From Halococcaceae archaeon (GTDB lineage Archaea; Halobacteriota; Halobacteria; Halobacteriales; Halalkalicoccaceae), in NCBI GenBank assembly GCA_007128515.1, contig SKXI01000069.1:1-5297 (forward strand): 5,297 nt of DNA, read 5' to 3'. Shown here piece after piece: positions 1 to 4,541 of the stretch. Made by a program: the position numbers and the translations under genes. The notes beneath the pieces were generated by a model. It was given only the letters and a program-made list of their open reading frames with translations, was not told where the DNA came from and made no database searches. Positions within the stretch are counted from its first letter, which is position 1. Each line of letters begins with the position of its first letter.

Positions 1-139
1 ACGACCGGTCGCCCTCGATCTCGCCGACCTCCGGAGCGACCGCCCGCTCGATCGTTCGTGCAGATCGCTCCGTGGGATAGGAGAACTCGAAGACCGCCTC
101 GTGGACGGGATCGCTCCGCTCGAAACCGCGATCGGTCAC
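1..139 (-). CDS. pcc1: KEOPS complex subunit Pcc1 (partial, C-terminus outside window)
   Basis: Pcc1 is the small dimerising subunit of KEOPS (with Kae1, Bud32 and Cgi121), the cytoplasmic complex that makes N6-threonylcarbamoyladenosine (t6A) at A37 of ANN-decoding tRNAs. Only the first 46 codons are inside the window. The reading frame shows a short charged N-tail and then a beta-strand segment ([11 protein letters not shown], about residues 17-27), followed by an amphipathic helix and the stretch [10 protein letters not shown] (37-46), which resembles the strand-helix-strand start of haloarchaeal Pcc1. Full-length Pcc1 is usually about 80-100 residues, so about half is missing. The start is a GTG at 137-139 whose last two bases are the first two of the rpoP TGA stop (GTGA overlap); this overlap and the lack of an ATG decide the start. 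The position behind rpl37ae and rpoP is, from memory, a conserved archaeal arrangement and supports the call. It is likely made from the rpl37ae promoter. The identification rests on a partial sequence and context. Confidence 0.8.
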   Translation of the reverse strand, partial: MTDRGFERSDPVHEAVFEFSYPTERSARTIERAVAPEVGEIEGDRS

Positions 140-270
140 TCGACGCCGACTTCTTTGATGTCGCGGCTGCGCTCTTTCAGCAGCACGCGGTGACCGCAGT
201 ACGGACAGCGCACGCCCCCGTACTCGTCGAGTTCGACGTCGCGTTTACACCGCGAGCACTTGTAGCTCAT
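136..270 (-). CDS. rpoP: DNA-directed RNA polymerase subunit P (Rpo12)
   Basis: This 44-residue protein is the smallest zinc-binding subunit of the archaeal RNA polymerase (counterpart of eukaryotic Rpb12/RPABC4), sitting in the Rpo3/Rpo10/Rpo11/Rpo12 assembly platform. A zinc ribbon is visible: C5-x2-C8 (KCSRCKRD) and C22-x2-C25 (RCPYCGHR), followed by a short basic then acidic tail ([15 protein letters not shown]). The length matches the usual 43-50 residues. The ATG at 268-270 shares bases with the TGA stop of rpl37ae (ATGA), and its own TGA overlaps the GTG start of pcc1, so the gene is embedded in a coupled three-gene unit with no room for its own promoter. All four zinc ligands are intact, unlike in the neighbouring eL43. 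Confidence 0.96.
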   Translation of the reverse strand: MSYKCSRCKRDVELDEYGGVRCPYCGHRVLLKERSRDIKEVGVE

Positions 271-539
271 TCGTCGTCGGACTCTTCGAGCGCCGCACGG
301 ATCGATCGGGTGACGGTGCGGCCCCCGGGCGTCTGTGGTCGGTAGGCGCCGCCGGCGAACGTCTCGCCGGTCTCCTCGTTGCGCCAGATGCCGGTGCCGA
401 TCCGCTTCACCGAGTCGCCGTCGACCGTCGCGCTGTTCGTGTCGTGTTCGATGTCGGCGACGCGTTTTCGGGCGACGCGGCCGTAGCGCGCGCCGAAGCG
501 ACCCGCGCTGCCGACCCGTCCGGATTTCCTCTCTGCCAT
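267..539 (-). CDS. rpl37ae: 50S ribosomal protein L37Ae (eL43), zinc-ribbon cysteines lost
   Basis: This 90-residue protein is the large-subunit ribosomal protein eL43 (L37Ae), which binds 23S rRNA. The N-terminal block [22 protein letters not shown] (residues 10-31) and the later GTGIW (48-52), [12 protein letters not shown] (62-73) and [10 protein letters not shown] (75-84) are family hallmarks. The zinc ribbon seen in many archaeal and eukaryotic homologues is absent: there is no cysteine in the whole protein, and the expected ligand sites fall, by my alignment from memory, at Ser36, Val39, Asn54 and Thr57. The sequence keeps its length across the loop, so the fold is probably kept by the salt-adapted protein itself. 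The ATG at 537-539 is chosen because MAERKSG fits the family start and a TATA box lies about 30 bp upstream, giving an almost leaderless mRNA. The TGA overlaps the rpoP ATG. It is the first gene of the rpl37ae-rpoP-pcc1 operon. Identity is secure; the loss of zinc binding is inferred. Confidence 0.95.
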   Translation of the reverse strand: MAERKSGRVGSAGRFGARYGRVARKRVADIEHDTNSATVDGDSVKRIGTGIWRNEETGETFAGGAYRPQTPGGRTVTRSIRAALEESDDE

Positions 540-564
540 AGTACCCGGAGGTACCCACAGGAGC

Positions 565-574
565 GGTATAAGGC
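565..574 (-). promoter_or_regulatory. TATA box (box A) of the rpl37ae-rpoP-pcc1 operon
   Basis: On the minus strand the sequence reads CCTTATACC, close to the haloarchaeal TTTAWA-type box A. Its centre lies about 30 bp before the rpl37ae ATG (539), so transcription should begin about 4 nt before the start codon. The mRNA would be nearly leaderless. It is the only AT-rich spot in the 77-bp gap behind the DUF2103 gene. Confidence 0.6.
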
Positions 575-578
575 TGTT

Positions 579-602
579 GAGTCCCGCCCAGCGGGGCGAC
601 TC
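579..602 (-). terminator. Hairpin between DUF2103 stop and operon promoter
   Basis: An inverted repeat pairs GAGT (579-582) with ACTC (599-602) and CGCCC (585-589) with GGGCG (594-598), leaving a CC bulge and an AGCG loop. It sits about 15 bp past the DUF2103 stop codon and just before the TATA box of rpl37ae. It could slow or end transcription coming from DUF2103. No T-run follows on the minus strand, and archaeal termination depends mainly on T-runs, so the terminator call is weak; it may only be an mRNA 3'-end structure. Confidence 0.25.
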
Positions 603-616
603 GGTTCGTCGATAGC

Positions 617-1336
617 CTACTCCCGAAACCCGGCCTCTCCGAGGACCTCGTTCACGTCCTCTCTGATCCGTTCGCCGGTCTCCCGGTCCGGGGCGGTCGT
701 CACCACCCGGTTCTCCTGCACGCTGGAGCCGTCGCGGACGAGGAGCCTGAGGTTGCCGTCCGCACCCGCCCGCGTCACCTTCGCCCGCAATCCGGACCGG
801 GAGCCGCTCCCGCCGGCGTCGATCGGCCCCGGGATCACCTTCTTCACGTGGGGGTGTTCGGCGACCGTCTCGATCACCCGCAGCCCGGAGCGCCCGCCGA
901 TCAGGGTGGAGTGGCTCCCGCCGATCTTCTCCCCCAGCGGGAGATCCACCACCTCCAGGTCGGGCTCGCCCCGGCTCGCGAGCGCCGCCTTCACGGGCTC
1001 CTCGGCGTCGACACGGAAGAAGGGGAAGTGGACCTGCGACCTGATCTCGTCGAGCACCTGCCGATCGCCGGCGGCGTAGACCGCCTCCGGCCGCCGACGC
1101 TGGAGTTCGTCCGCCACCCGGCCCGCGAAGTTCCGGAGTTCGACCACCTCCCGCTCGCCCTCCTCCGGGTGCGTCGTCACCGTCGTCGTCCCGAGCGACT
1201 CCTCCTCGCGGATCGCGGTGAGTTCGACCCGGTCCCTCGCGATGTCGAGGACGACGCCGTCGGCGTTCGCCGTGTGACAGACCAGACAGTACTCGCCGGG
1301 TCGGGTGAGCTCGGAACCACACCGCAGACACTGCAC
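617..1336 (-). CDS. DUF2103 family zinc-ribbon protein, function unknown
   Basis: This 239-residue protein looks like the archaeal family of predicted metal-binding proteins called DUF2103; no biochemical role is known to me. An N-terminal treble-clef or zinc-ribbon-like motif has C3-x2-C6 (CLRCGSEL) and C17-x2-C20 (CLVCHTAN). A middle part (about 30-130) is acidic and predicted to be mixed alpha/beta. The C-terminal domain carries the most family-like stretches: [13 protein letters not shown] (139-151) and [12 protein letters not shown] (161-172), with three histidines (142, 161, 163) that could bind metal or nucleic acid. A basic segment around 180-189 ([10 protein letters not shown]) follows. 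It is soluble, with no signal peptide. The start is GTG (1334-1336); it is favoured over longer options because the cysteine pair begins at residue 3 and a TTTA box is centred about 26 bp upstream, giving a leaderless mRNA. The stop is TAG. Its place directly upstream of a ribosome/RNA polymerase/KEOPS operon hints at a translation- or RNA-linked role, which is inference only. Confidence 0.85.
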   Translation of the reverse strand: MQCLRCGSELTRPGEYCLVCHTANADGVVLDIARDRVELTAIREEESLGTTTVTTHPEEGEREVVELRNFAGRVADELQRRRPEAVYAAGDRQVLDEIRSQVHFPFFRVDAEEPVKAALASRGEPDLEVVDLPLGEKIGGSHSTLIGGRSGLRVIETVAEHPHVKKVIPGPIDAGGSGSRSGLRAKVTRAGADGNLRLLVRDGSSVQENRVVTTAPDRETGERIREDVNEVLGEAGFRE

Positions 1337-1357
1337 ACCACCGGTTTCCGTCCGTCG

Positions 1358-1366
1358 GGTAAAGCC
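1358..1366 (-). promoter_or_regulatory. TATA-like box of the DUF2103 gene
   Basis: On the minus strand the sequence is GGCTTTACCC; the TTTA core is centred about 26 bp before the GTG start at 1336. That is the spacing of box A to the transcription start in haloarchaea, so the mRNA would begin at or next to the GTG. The motif matches the consensus only in part. Confidence 0.45.
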
Positions 1367-1456
1367 TCGGTGGTTCGACCGGTCGGCTCCGATCGCCGGG
1401 GCGAAGTCGTCGTGCGCCTCGGGTGGAGGGCAGTCGTCTCCTCCGCCGGAACCTCA

Positions 1457-1466
1457 ACGTACAACC
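1457..1466 (+). promoter_or_regulatory. Weak TATA-like box of the MATE gene
   Basis: The sequence AACGTACAAC is the least GC-rich part of the divergent 153-bp region, and its GTACAA core is centred about 27 bp before the GTG at 1490. The geometry fits a leaderless start there. The match to TTTAWA is poor, so a different promoter within 1400-1489 is possible. Confidence 0.3.
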
Positions 1467-1489
1467 GGGCGACGACCCAAGGTCCGGGA

Positions 1490-2887
1490 GTGCGAACCGA
1501 CGGATCGCTGCGAGCGCGCATACGCTCGGTCTGGAGACGCGTCTTCTCGCTCTCGTGGCCGGTGATGGCCGAACAGGTCCTCCGCACGCTGATGCGGACG
1601 ACCGACATCGTCGTCGTCGGCTTCTTCTCGCCCGCCGCTGTCGCCGCGGTCGGTCTGGCCGACATCTACGGCCGGCTCCCGCTCTGGCTCGGCCTCGGCG
1701 TCGGCGACGGCGCGATCGCGCTCTCCAGTCAGGACACCGGGAGCGGCGCGGAGGCCAACCGGAACGAGGCGGTGACGTGGGCGCTGCTCCTCGGAATCCT
1801 CGCGGGGATCCCGTTCGCGCTCTTCGGGCTGGTCGGGAGCACCTGGGCGATCGGGGTACTGGGCGCGGAGAGCGACGTCGTCCGCATCGGCGGGCAGTAC
1901 CTCGCGATCATCCTGCTCTCGGCGCCGGCGTTTCACGTCACGCTGATCGCCTCGCGGGCGATCCAGGGAACCGGCGACACGAAGACACCGATGTACGTCA
2001 ACCTGCTCGCGAACGCGCTCAACATCCTGCTCACGGTCGCGCTCGCGTTCGGCGTCGGACCCTTTCCCGAACTCTCGATCGTCGGCGTGGCGCTCGCCAC
2101 CGCCGTCGGCGACGTCGTCGCCGCCTCAATATTTCTCGTGGTGATCCAGAGCGGCCGGAGCGAGCTCTCGCTGGTCCGGCCCCGAAAGGCGGTCGTGGCG
2201 CGCCAGCTCGTCGTGATCAGCGCACCACGGGTCGCCGAAGGCCTCACCGAACTCGTCGCCCAGTTCCCGTTCAACGCCATCCTGCTCGCGTTCGGCACCG
2301 AGGTGAACGCCGCCTACCACATCGGCCAGCGCCTCTACCAGCAGATCGCCTCGCCGCTCGCCCGCGGCTACGGCGTCGCCGCGAACGTGATCGTCGGCCA
2401 GGCGCTCGGCCGTGGGGAGCCCGAGGAGGCGTACTTCGACGGGCTGGCCGCGGCCGCGCTCGCGACGCTCACCGTGGGGGGTCTCGGTCTCGCGCTCTTT
2501 CTCGTCGCCGAGGAGTTCGTCCTGCTGTTCACACGGGATCCGGCGACGCTCGCCTACGCCGCCGAGTTCGCCCGCGCGTACGCGCTCGCCGCCGGCCTCG
2601 TCGCGCTCTACGTCGTGATCGCGGGCTCGCTCCGCGGTGGGAGCGAGACCCGCCCGCCGTTCTACGCGAAGCTCACCGGCACGTTCGTCTTCCTCCTCGG
2701 TACCACCTACGTCTTCGGCGTCGCGCTCGGCTACGGCGTCGTCGCCGCGTACGTCGGAATCGTCGCCGACTACGCCTGGCGGAACCTCGTCGTCGGCGTG
2801 GTCTACGCCCGGAAGGACTGGATCGAGCGGGGTACCGGGATGATGCGCGACAGGGGCAGCGCCCCTGGCGACGGCGACGGCGACTGA
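1490..2887 (+). CDS. MATE family efflux transporter
   Basis: This 465-residue integral membrane protein belongs to the MATE family (COG0534) of Na+- or H+-driven antiporters that export cationic drugs and metabolites across the cytoplasmic membrane. About twelve hydrophobic segments are seen, in two six-helix halves (roughly 18-220 and 235-445). The first half ends its fourth to fifth helix region with the family-like [16 protein letters not shown] (156-171) and NALNILL; the second half shows [17 protein letters not shown] (298-314), [11 protein letters not shown] (378-388) and conserved prolines. Asp39 in the first helix ([10 protein letters not shown]) stands where archaeal NorM-type MATEs carry a coupling aspartate (inference from memory of PfMATE Asp41). 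The GTG start at 1490 gives the full first helix; the next start, ATG 1565, would cut into it. The C-terminus is an acidic tail GDGDGD coded by three GGCGAC repeats. The gene is single, divergent from DUF2103 and convergent with truD. The substrate cannot be told. Confidence 0.93.
   Translation: MRTDGSLRARIRSVWRRVFSLSWPVMAEQVLRTLMRTTDIVVVGFFSPAAVAAVGLADIYGRLPLWLGLGVGDGAIALSSQDTGSGAEANRNEAVTWALLLGILAGIPFALFGLVGSTWAIGVLGAESDVVRIGGQYLAIILLSAPAFHVTLIASRAIQGTGDTKTPMYVNLLANALNILLTVALAFGVGPFPELSIVGVALATAVGDVVAASIFLVVIQSGRSELSLVRPRKAVVARQLVVISAPRVAEGLTELVAQFPFNAILLAFGTEVNAAYHIGQRLYQQIASPLARGYGVAANVIVGQALGRGEPEEAYFDGLAAAALATLTVGGLGLALFLVAEEFVLLFTRDPATLAYAAEFARAYALAAGLVALYVVIAGSLRGGSETRPPFYAKLTGTFVFLLGTTYVFGVALGYGVVAAYVGIVADYAWRNLVVGVVYARKDWIERGTGMMRDRGSAPGDGDGD
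2851..2867 (+). repeat. Perfect GC-rich hairpin at the 3' end of the MATE gene
   Basis: CAGGGGC (2851-2857) and GCCCCTG (2861-2867) form a perfect 7-bp stem with the 3-nt loop AGC, ending 18 bp before the stop codon. It lies inside the coding sequence (codons for the tail RGSAPG). A second, smaller stem (GCCGG 2896-2900 with CCGGC 2906-2910) lies just after the stop. No T-run follows either, so these are 3'-end RNA structures rather than clear terminators. Confidence 0.4.
2867..2884 (+). repeat. Three tandem copies of GGCGAC
   Basis: The hexamer GGCGAC is repeated three times without mismatch directly before the MATE stop codon and encodes Gly-Asp three times. Such a short tandem can expand or contract by slippage without changing the frame, which would change the length of the acidic tail. 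Confidence 0.7.
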
Positions 2888-2914
2888 GGCCCACCGCCGG
2901 CCGACCCGGCGCGC

Positions 2915-2953
2915 GGATATAACCAACAGTACTTGCAAGCGCTGAGTTTATTA
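2915..2953 (+). promoter_or_regulatory. Tandem TATA-like boxes flanking a dyad, plus strand
   Basis: Two TATA-like boxes, GGATATAACC (2915-2924) and GAGTTTATTACT (2944-2955), lie with centres about 29 bp apart in an otherwise GC-rich neighbourhood. Between them is CTTGCAAG (2932-2939), a perfect 8-bp palindrome that extends with two mismatched pairs to the 16-bp dyad 2928-2943 (AG..CTTGCAAG..CT), a size and shape common for operators of dimeric regulators. From the usual box A spacing, starts are expected near 2945 and 2975. The first box is nearly palindromic and could also act leftwards. There is no recognised gene directly downstream on the plus strand, so the product is open: a small RNA, a short peptide, or nothing. 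That a regulator binds here is inference. Confidence 0.4.
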
Positions 2954-2973
2954 CTGCTCCCGGAGATGAAACA

Positions 2974-3043
2974 CCTACCCGGGAAGGTGGATGAGCACCT
3001 GTCGAGGGTCACCCGGGGCGCCTCTGACACGACCCTCTCTTTT
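2974..3043 (+). ncRNA. Candidate small RNA between MATE and truD
   Basis: Downstream of the second TATA-like box lies a stretch dense in inverted repeats: AGGTG (2985-2989) with CACCT (2996-3000) around a 6-nt loop; two CCCGGG blocks (2978-2983 and 3012-3017) that can enclose it; and GAGGGTC (3004-3010) with GACCCTC (3031-3037), directly followed by TCTTTT (3038-3043), which would suit archaeal termination. The last two pairings can compete because they share the region around 3012. The predicted transcript is about 70 nt. It does not fit a tRNA (no T-arm or acceptor pairing), and box C/D spacing or an H/ACA pocket is not convincing. A 42-codon open frame starting at ATG 2966 overlaps it and is an alternative reading. 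Low confidence. Confidence 0.2.
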
Positions 3044-3081
3044 CGATCTCCACGGAACCGCCCGCGGACGACCCGAGATCG
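3044..3081. repeat. Inverted repeat CGATCTC / GAGATCG
   Basis: CGATCTC (3044-3050) and GAGATCG (3075-3081) are perfect 7-bp arms around 24 bp, in the convergent gap between MATE and truD. It could form a stem in either transcript's 3' region. No T-run follows on either strand. Confidence 0.3.
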
Positions 3082-3142
3082 ACTCCTCGAGTGACCGATC
3101 CGTGTGGTCTCTCTCTGACCGCTCCTCCCCGGGATCGGGCGA

Positions 3143-4507
3143 CTACAGTTCCCGTGGATCGCCCTTCAGGTACTCCCGGAGCAGGACCGTCGCGTACGAG
3201 CCGCTGGGGAGCGCGAACGAGAACGTGAGCGGGTCGTGTCCGACCGCCAGCGACGTTCGGACCAGTATCGCCCTGCGGGTTCCGGTGGAGTGGAACTCCC
3301 CGGGGAGATCGAAGTCCGACGGCTCGATCCCCGCCTCGGTGAGCACCGCGCGTTCGATCTCGCCCGGTTCGCCGTCGCCCAGCTCCGTCCCCGTTCCGAC
3401 CAACGGTACCGTGACGAACGCCCGACCCCGGGAACAGTGGCGTTCGATCGACCGCAGCCGATCGCCGGTCACCCGCTGGAGCCGATCCGTGTCCGGCAGC
3501 GCGAGTCCCGACTCGAGATCGGTCGCCGACCGATCGGTGAAGCAGACGACGTCGCCCTCGACGGGCCGGTCGAACGGGACCTCCCGCCGCAGGCGCTCGC
3601 TCAGGACCCGGTTGAACAGGTACGACTGGGCGGCGTTGACGAACAGCCGCTGGAGCGTCGATGGCGCGGATTCGAGCGCCTCGCGGTACGCGGCATCGCT
3701 CTCGCCGCCCGACTCCGCGAGCCGATGGAGCATCGCGCGCTCGCGGCCGAGTCGGTACGGGAACCGATCGAGCGCGCCCGACCAGTCGCGGGTCTCCTCG
3801 ACGTAGGCGCGGGCCTCGCGGGTCCCCTCCGGTTCGCTCTCCCCGGGATTGCCGACGTAGGTCATCACCGCACCCTCCCAGTCGCCCGCGACGATCCGAA
3901 GCCCCACCTCGTGGGTCACGGGTCTGAGACTGCCGAATCGCTGCTGGCCGAAGTAGTTGGGCACGCCGATCGTCACCCTCTCGCCCTCGCTCTCACCCCC
4001 GCCGTCCCGTCCCGCGACGAACCCTCGAAGCTCGTCGGTGATCGCCGCCGCGTTCCCCGGTCGTTCCGGCTCGGCGACCGTGATCTCGAACGCGTTGCCC
4101 GCGAGGTCGCCGAAGTGAAGCGCCCGTCCCGACCGGCCGACCGGGTCGAGGTCGGCGTCGCGGATCTCCGGGAGGTCGTCGTGGTCGATAGCCTTCACGC
4201 TCAGCAGCTGCGTCGTGATCGCGTGTTTGTCCTTCGTCCCCGCCCAGGAGACGCGCTCGCGGCTGATCGCCAACTCGTCGGAGAGCCGGCCCGCGAAGTC
4301 GTGGGTGTCCCAGCCGACGAGCCGTGCCCGGACGATCAGGTGCGGGAAGCTTCCCGGGTCCGCATCGAGCGGCCGGACGTCGAACGCCTCGAGTTCGCGG
4401 ACCCGGAAGTCCGCGGGGTCCTCACGGAGGCGCCCCCCGACCCCGTCGGCGTCGCTCACGTAGTACTCCATGCCGACCTCGCGTTCGACCGGGTGGGCGG
4501 GACGCAT
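3143..4507 (-). CDS. truD: tRNA pseudouridine(13) synthase TruD
   Basis: This 454-residue enzyme turns uridine 13 (and, in some archaea, related sites) of tRNA into pseudouridine in the cytoplasm. TruD family motifs appear in order: DFRVRELE (33-40) near the start; the catalytic motif [13 protein letters not shown] (88-100), with Asp93 as the expected catalytic aspartate; [10 protein letters not shown] (183-192); the core [17 protein letters not shown] (291-307); and GTRRAILVR (409-417) plus [17 protein letters not shown] (433-449) closing the catalytic fold. The family insertion domain (TRUD domain) falls between about 200 and 390. The length is usual for archaeal members. The ATG at 4505-4507 is preferred to Met13 (MEYYV) because a TTAA-containing box is centred about 27 bp upstream, and haloarchaeal homologues I recall start with a similar MRxAHPxER peptide. 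The gene lies 34 bp behind cbiA, is convergent with MATE, and has a weak inverted repeat (3137-3142 with 3159-3164) around its TAG stop. No missing residues are seen. Confidence 0.95.
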   Translation of the reverse strand: MRPAHPVEREVGMEYYVSDADGVGGRLREDPADFRVRELEAFDVRPLDADPGSFPHLIVRARLVGWDTHDFAGRLSDELAISRERVSWAGTKDKHAITTQLLSVKAIDHDDLPEIRDADLDPVGRSGRALHFGDLAGNAFEITVAEPERPGNAAAITDELRGFVAGRDGGGESEGERVTIGVPNYFGQQRFGSLRPVTHEVGLRIVAGDWEGAVMTYVGNPGESEPEGTREARAYVEETRDWSGALDRFPYRLGRERAMLHRLAESGGESDAAYREALESAPSTLQRLFVNAAQSYLFNRVLSERLRREVPFDRPVEGDVVCFTDRSATDLESGLALPDTDRLQRVTGDRLRSIERHCSRGRAFVTVPLVGTGTELGDGEPGEIERAVLTEAGIEPSDFDLPGEFHSTGTRRAILVRTSLAVGHDPLTFSFALPSGSYATVLLREYLKGDPREL

Positions 4508-4529
4508 GGGGGGAAATTCGTCGCTCGCC

Positions 4530-4538
4530 GGTTAACTC
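4530..4538 (-). promoter_or_regulatory. TATA-like box of truD
   Basis: On the minus strand the 34-bp gap after cbiA reads AGTTAACCG; the palindromic GTTAAC core is centred about 27 bp before the truD ATG (4507). This spacing predicts a leaderless truD mRNA made apart from cbiA. The core is a partial match to the haloarchaeal box, and read-through from cbiA is also likely. Confidence 0.45.
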
Positions 4539-4541
4539 CTG

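Noticed and set aside
267..1457. 396-codon minus-strand open frame running through DUF2103 into rpl37ae
   Set aside because: Only the last 90 codons are a real gene (rpl37ae). The upstream part is an Arg/Gly-rich wrong-frame reading of DUF2103, and a promoter lies directly before the rpl37ae ATG.
848..1489. Long plus-strand extension of the MATE frame (679 codons if taken from 848)
   Set aside because: This part runs antisense to the DUF2103 gene, has no membrane or MATE character, and is open only because GC-rich DNA has few stops. MATE homology begins after GTG 1490.
1423..2922. 499-codon plus-strand frame overlapping the MATE gene
   Set aside because: Arginine-rich out-of-frame reading with no hydrophobic pattern; the MATE frame explains the sequence.
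2126..2938. 270-codon minus-strand frame antisense to MATE
   Set aside because: Low-complexity D/E/R-rich shadow of the MATE gene with no recognisable motif.
2978..3017. H/ACA guide RNA with the CCCGGG stems as outer helix
   Set aside because: The internal loop would be 1 nt against 11 nt, which is not a pseudouridylation pocket, and an ACA at the right distance is not seen.
2962..3030. Box C/D guide RNA (C-like GAGATGA at 2963-2969, CTGA at 3024-3027)
   Set aside because: The C box has a mismatch, no D' box is found at the right place, and the distances do not give the usual 12-nt guide spacers.
2974..3043. tRNA gene of about 70 nt
   Set aside because: There is no acceptor stem closing the ends and no GTTCRA T-loop; the inverted repeats do not form a cloverleaf.
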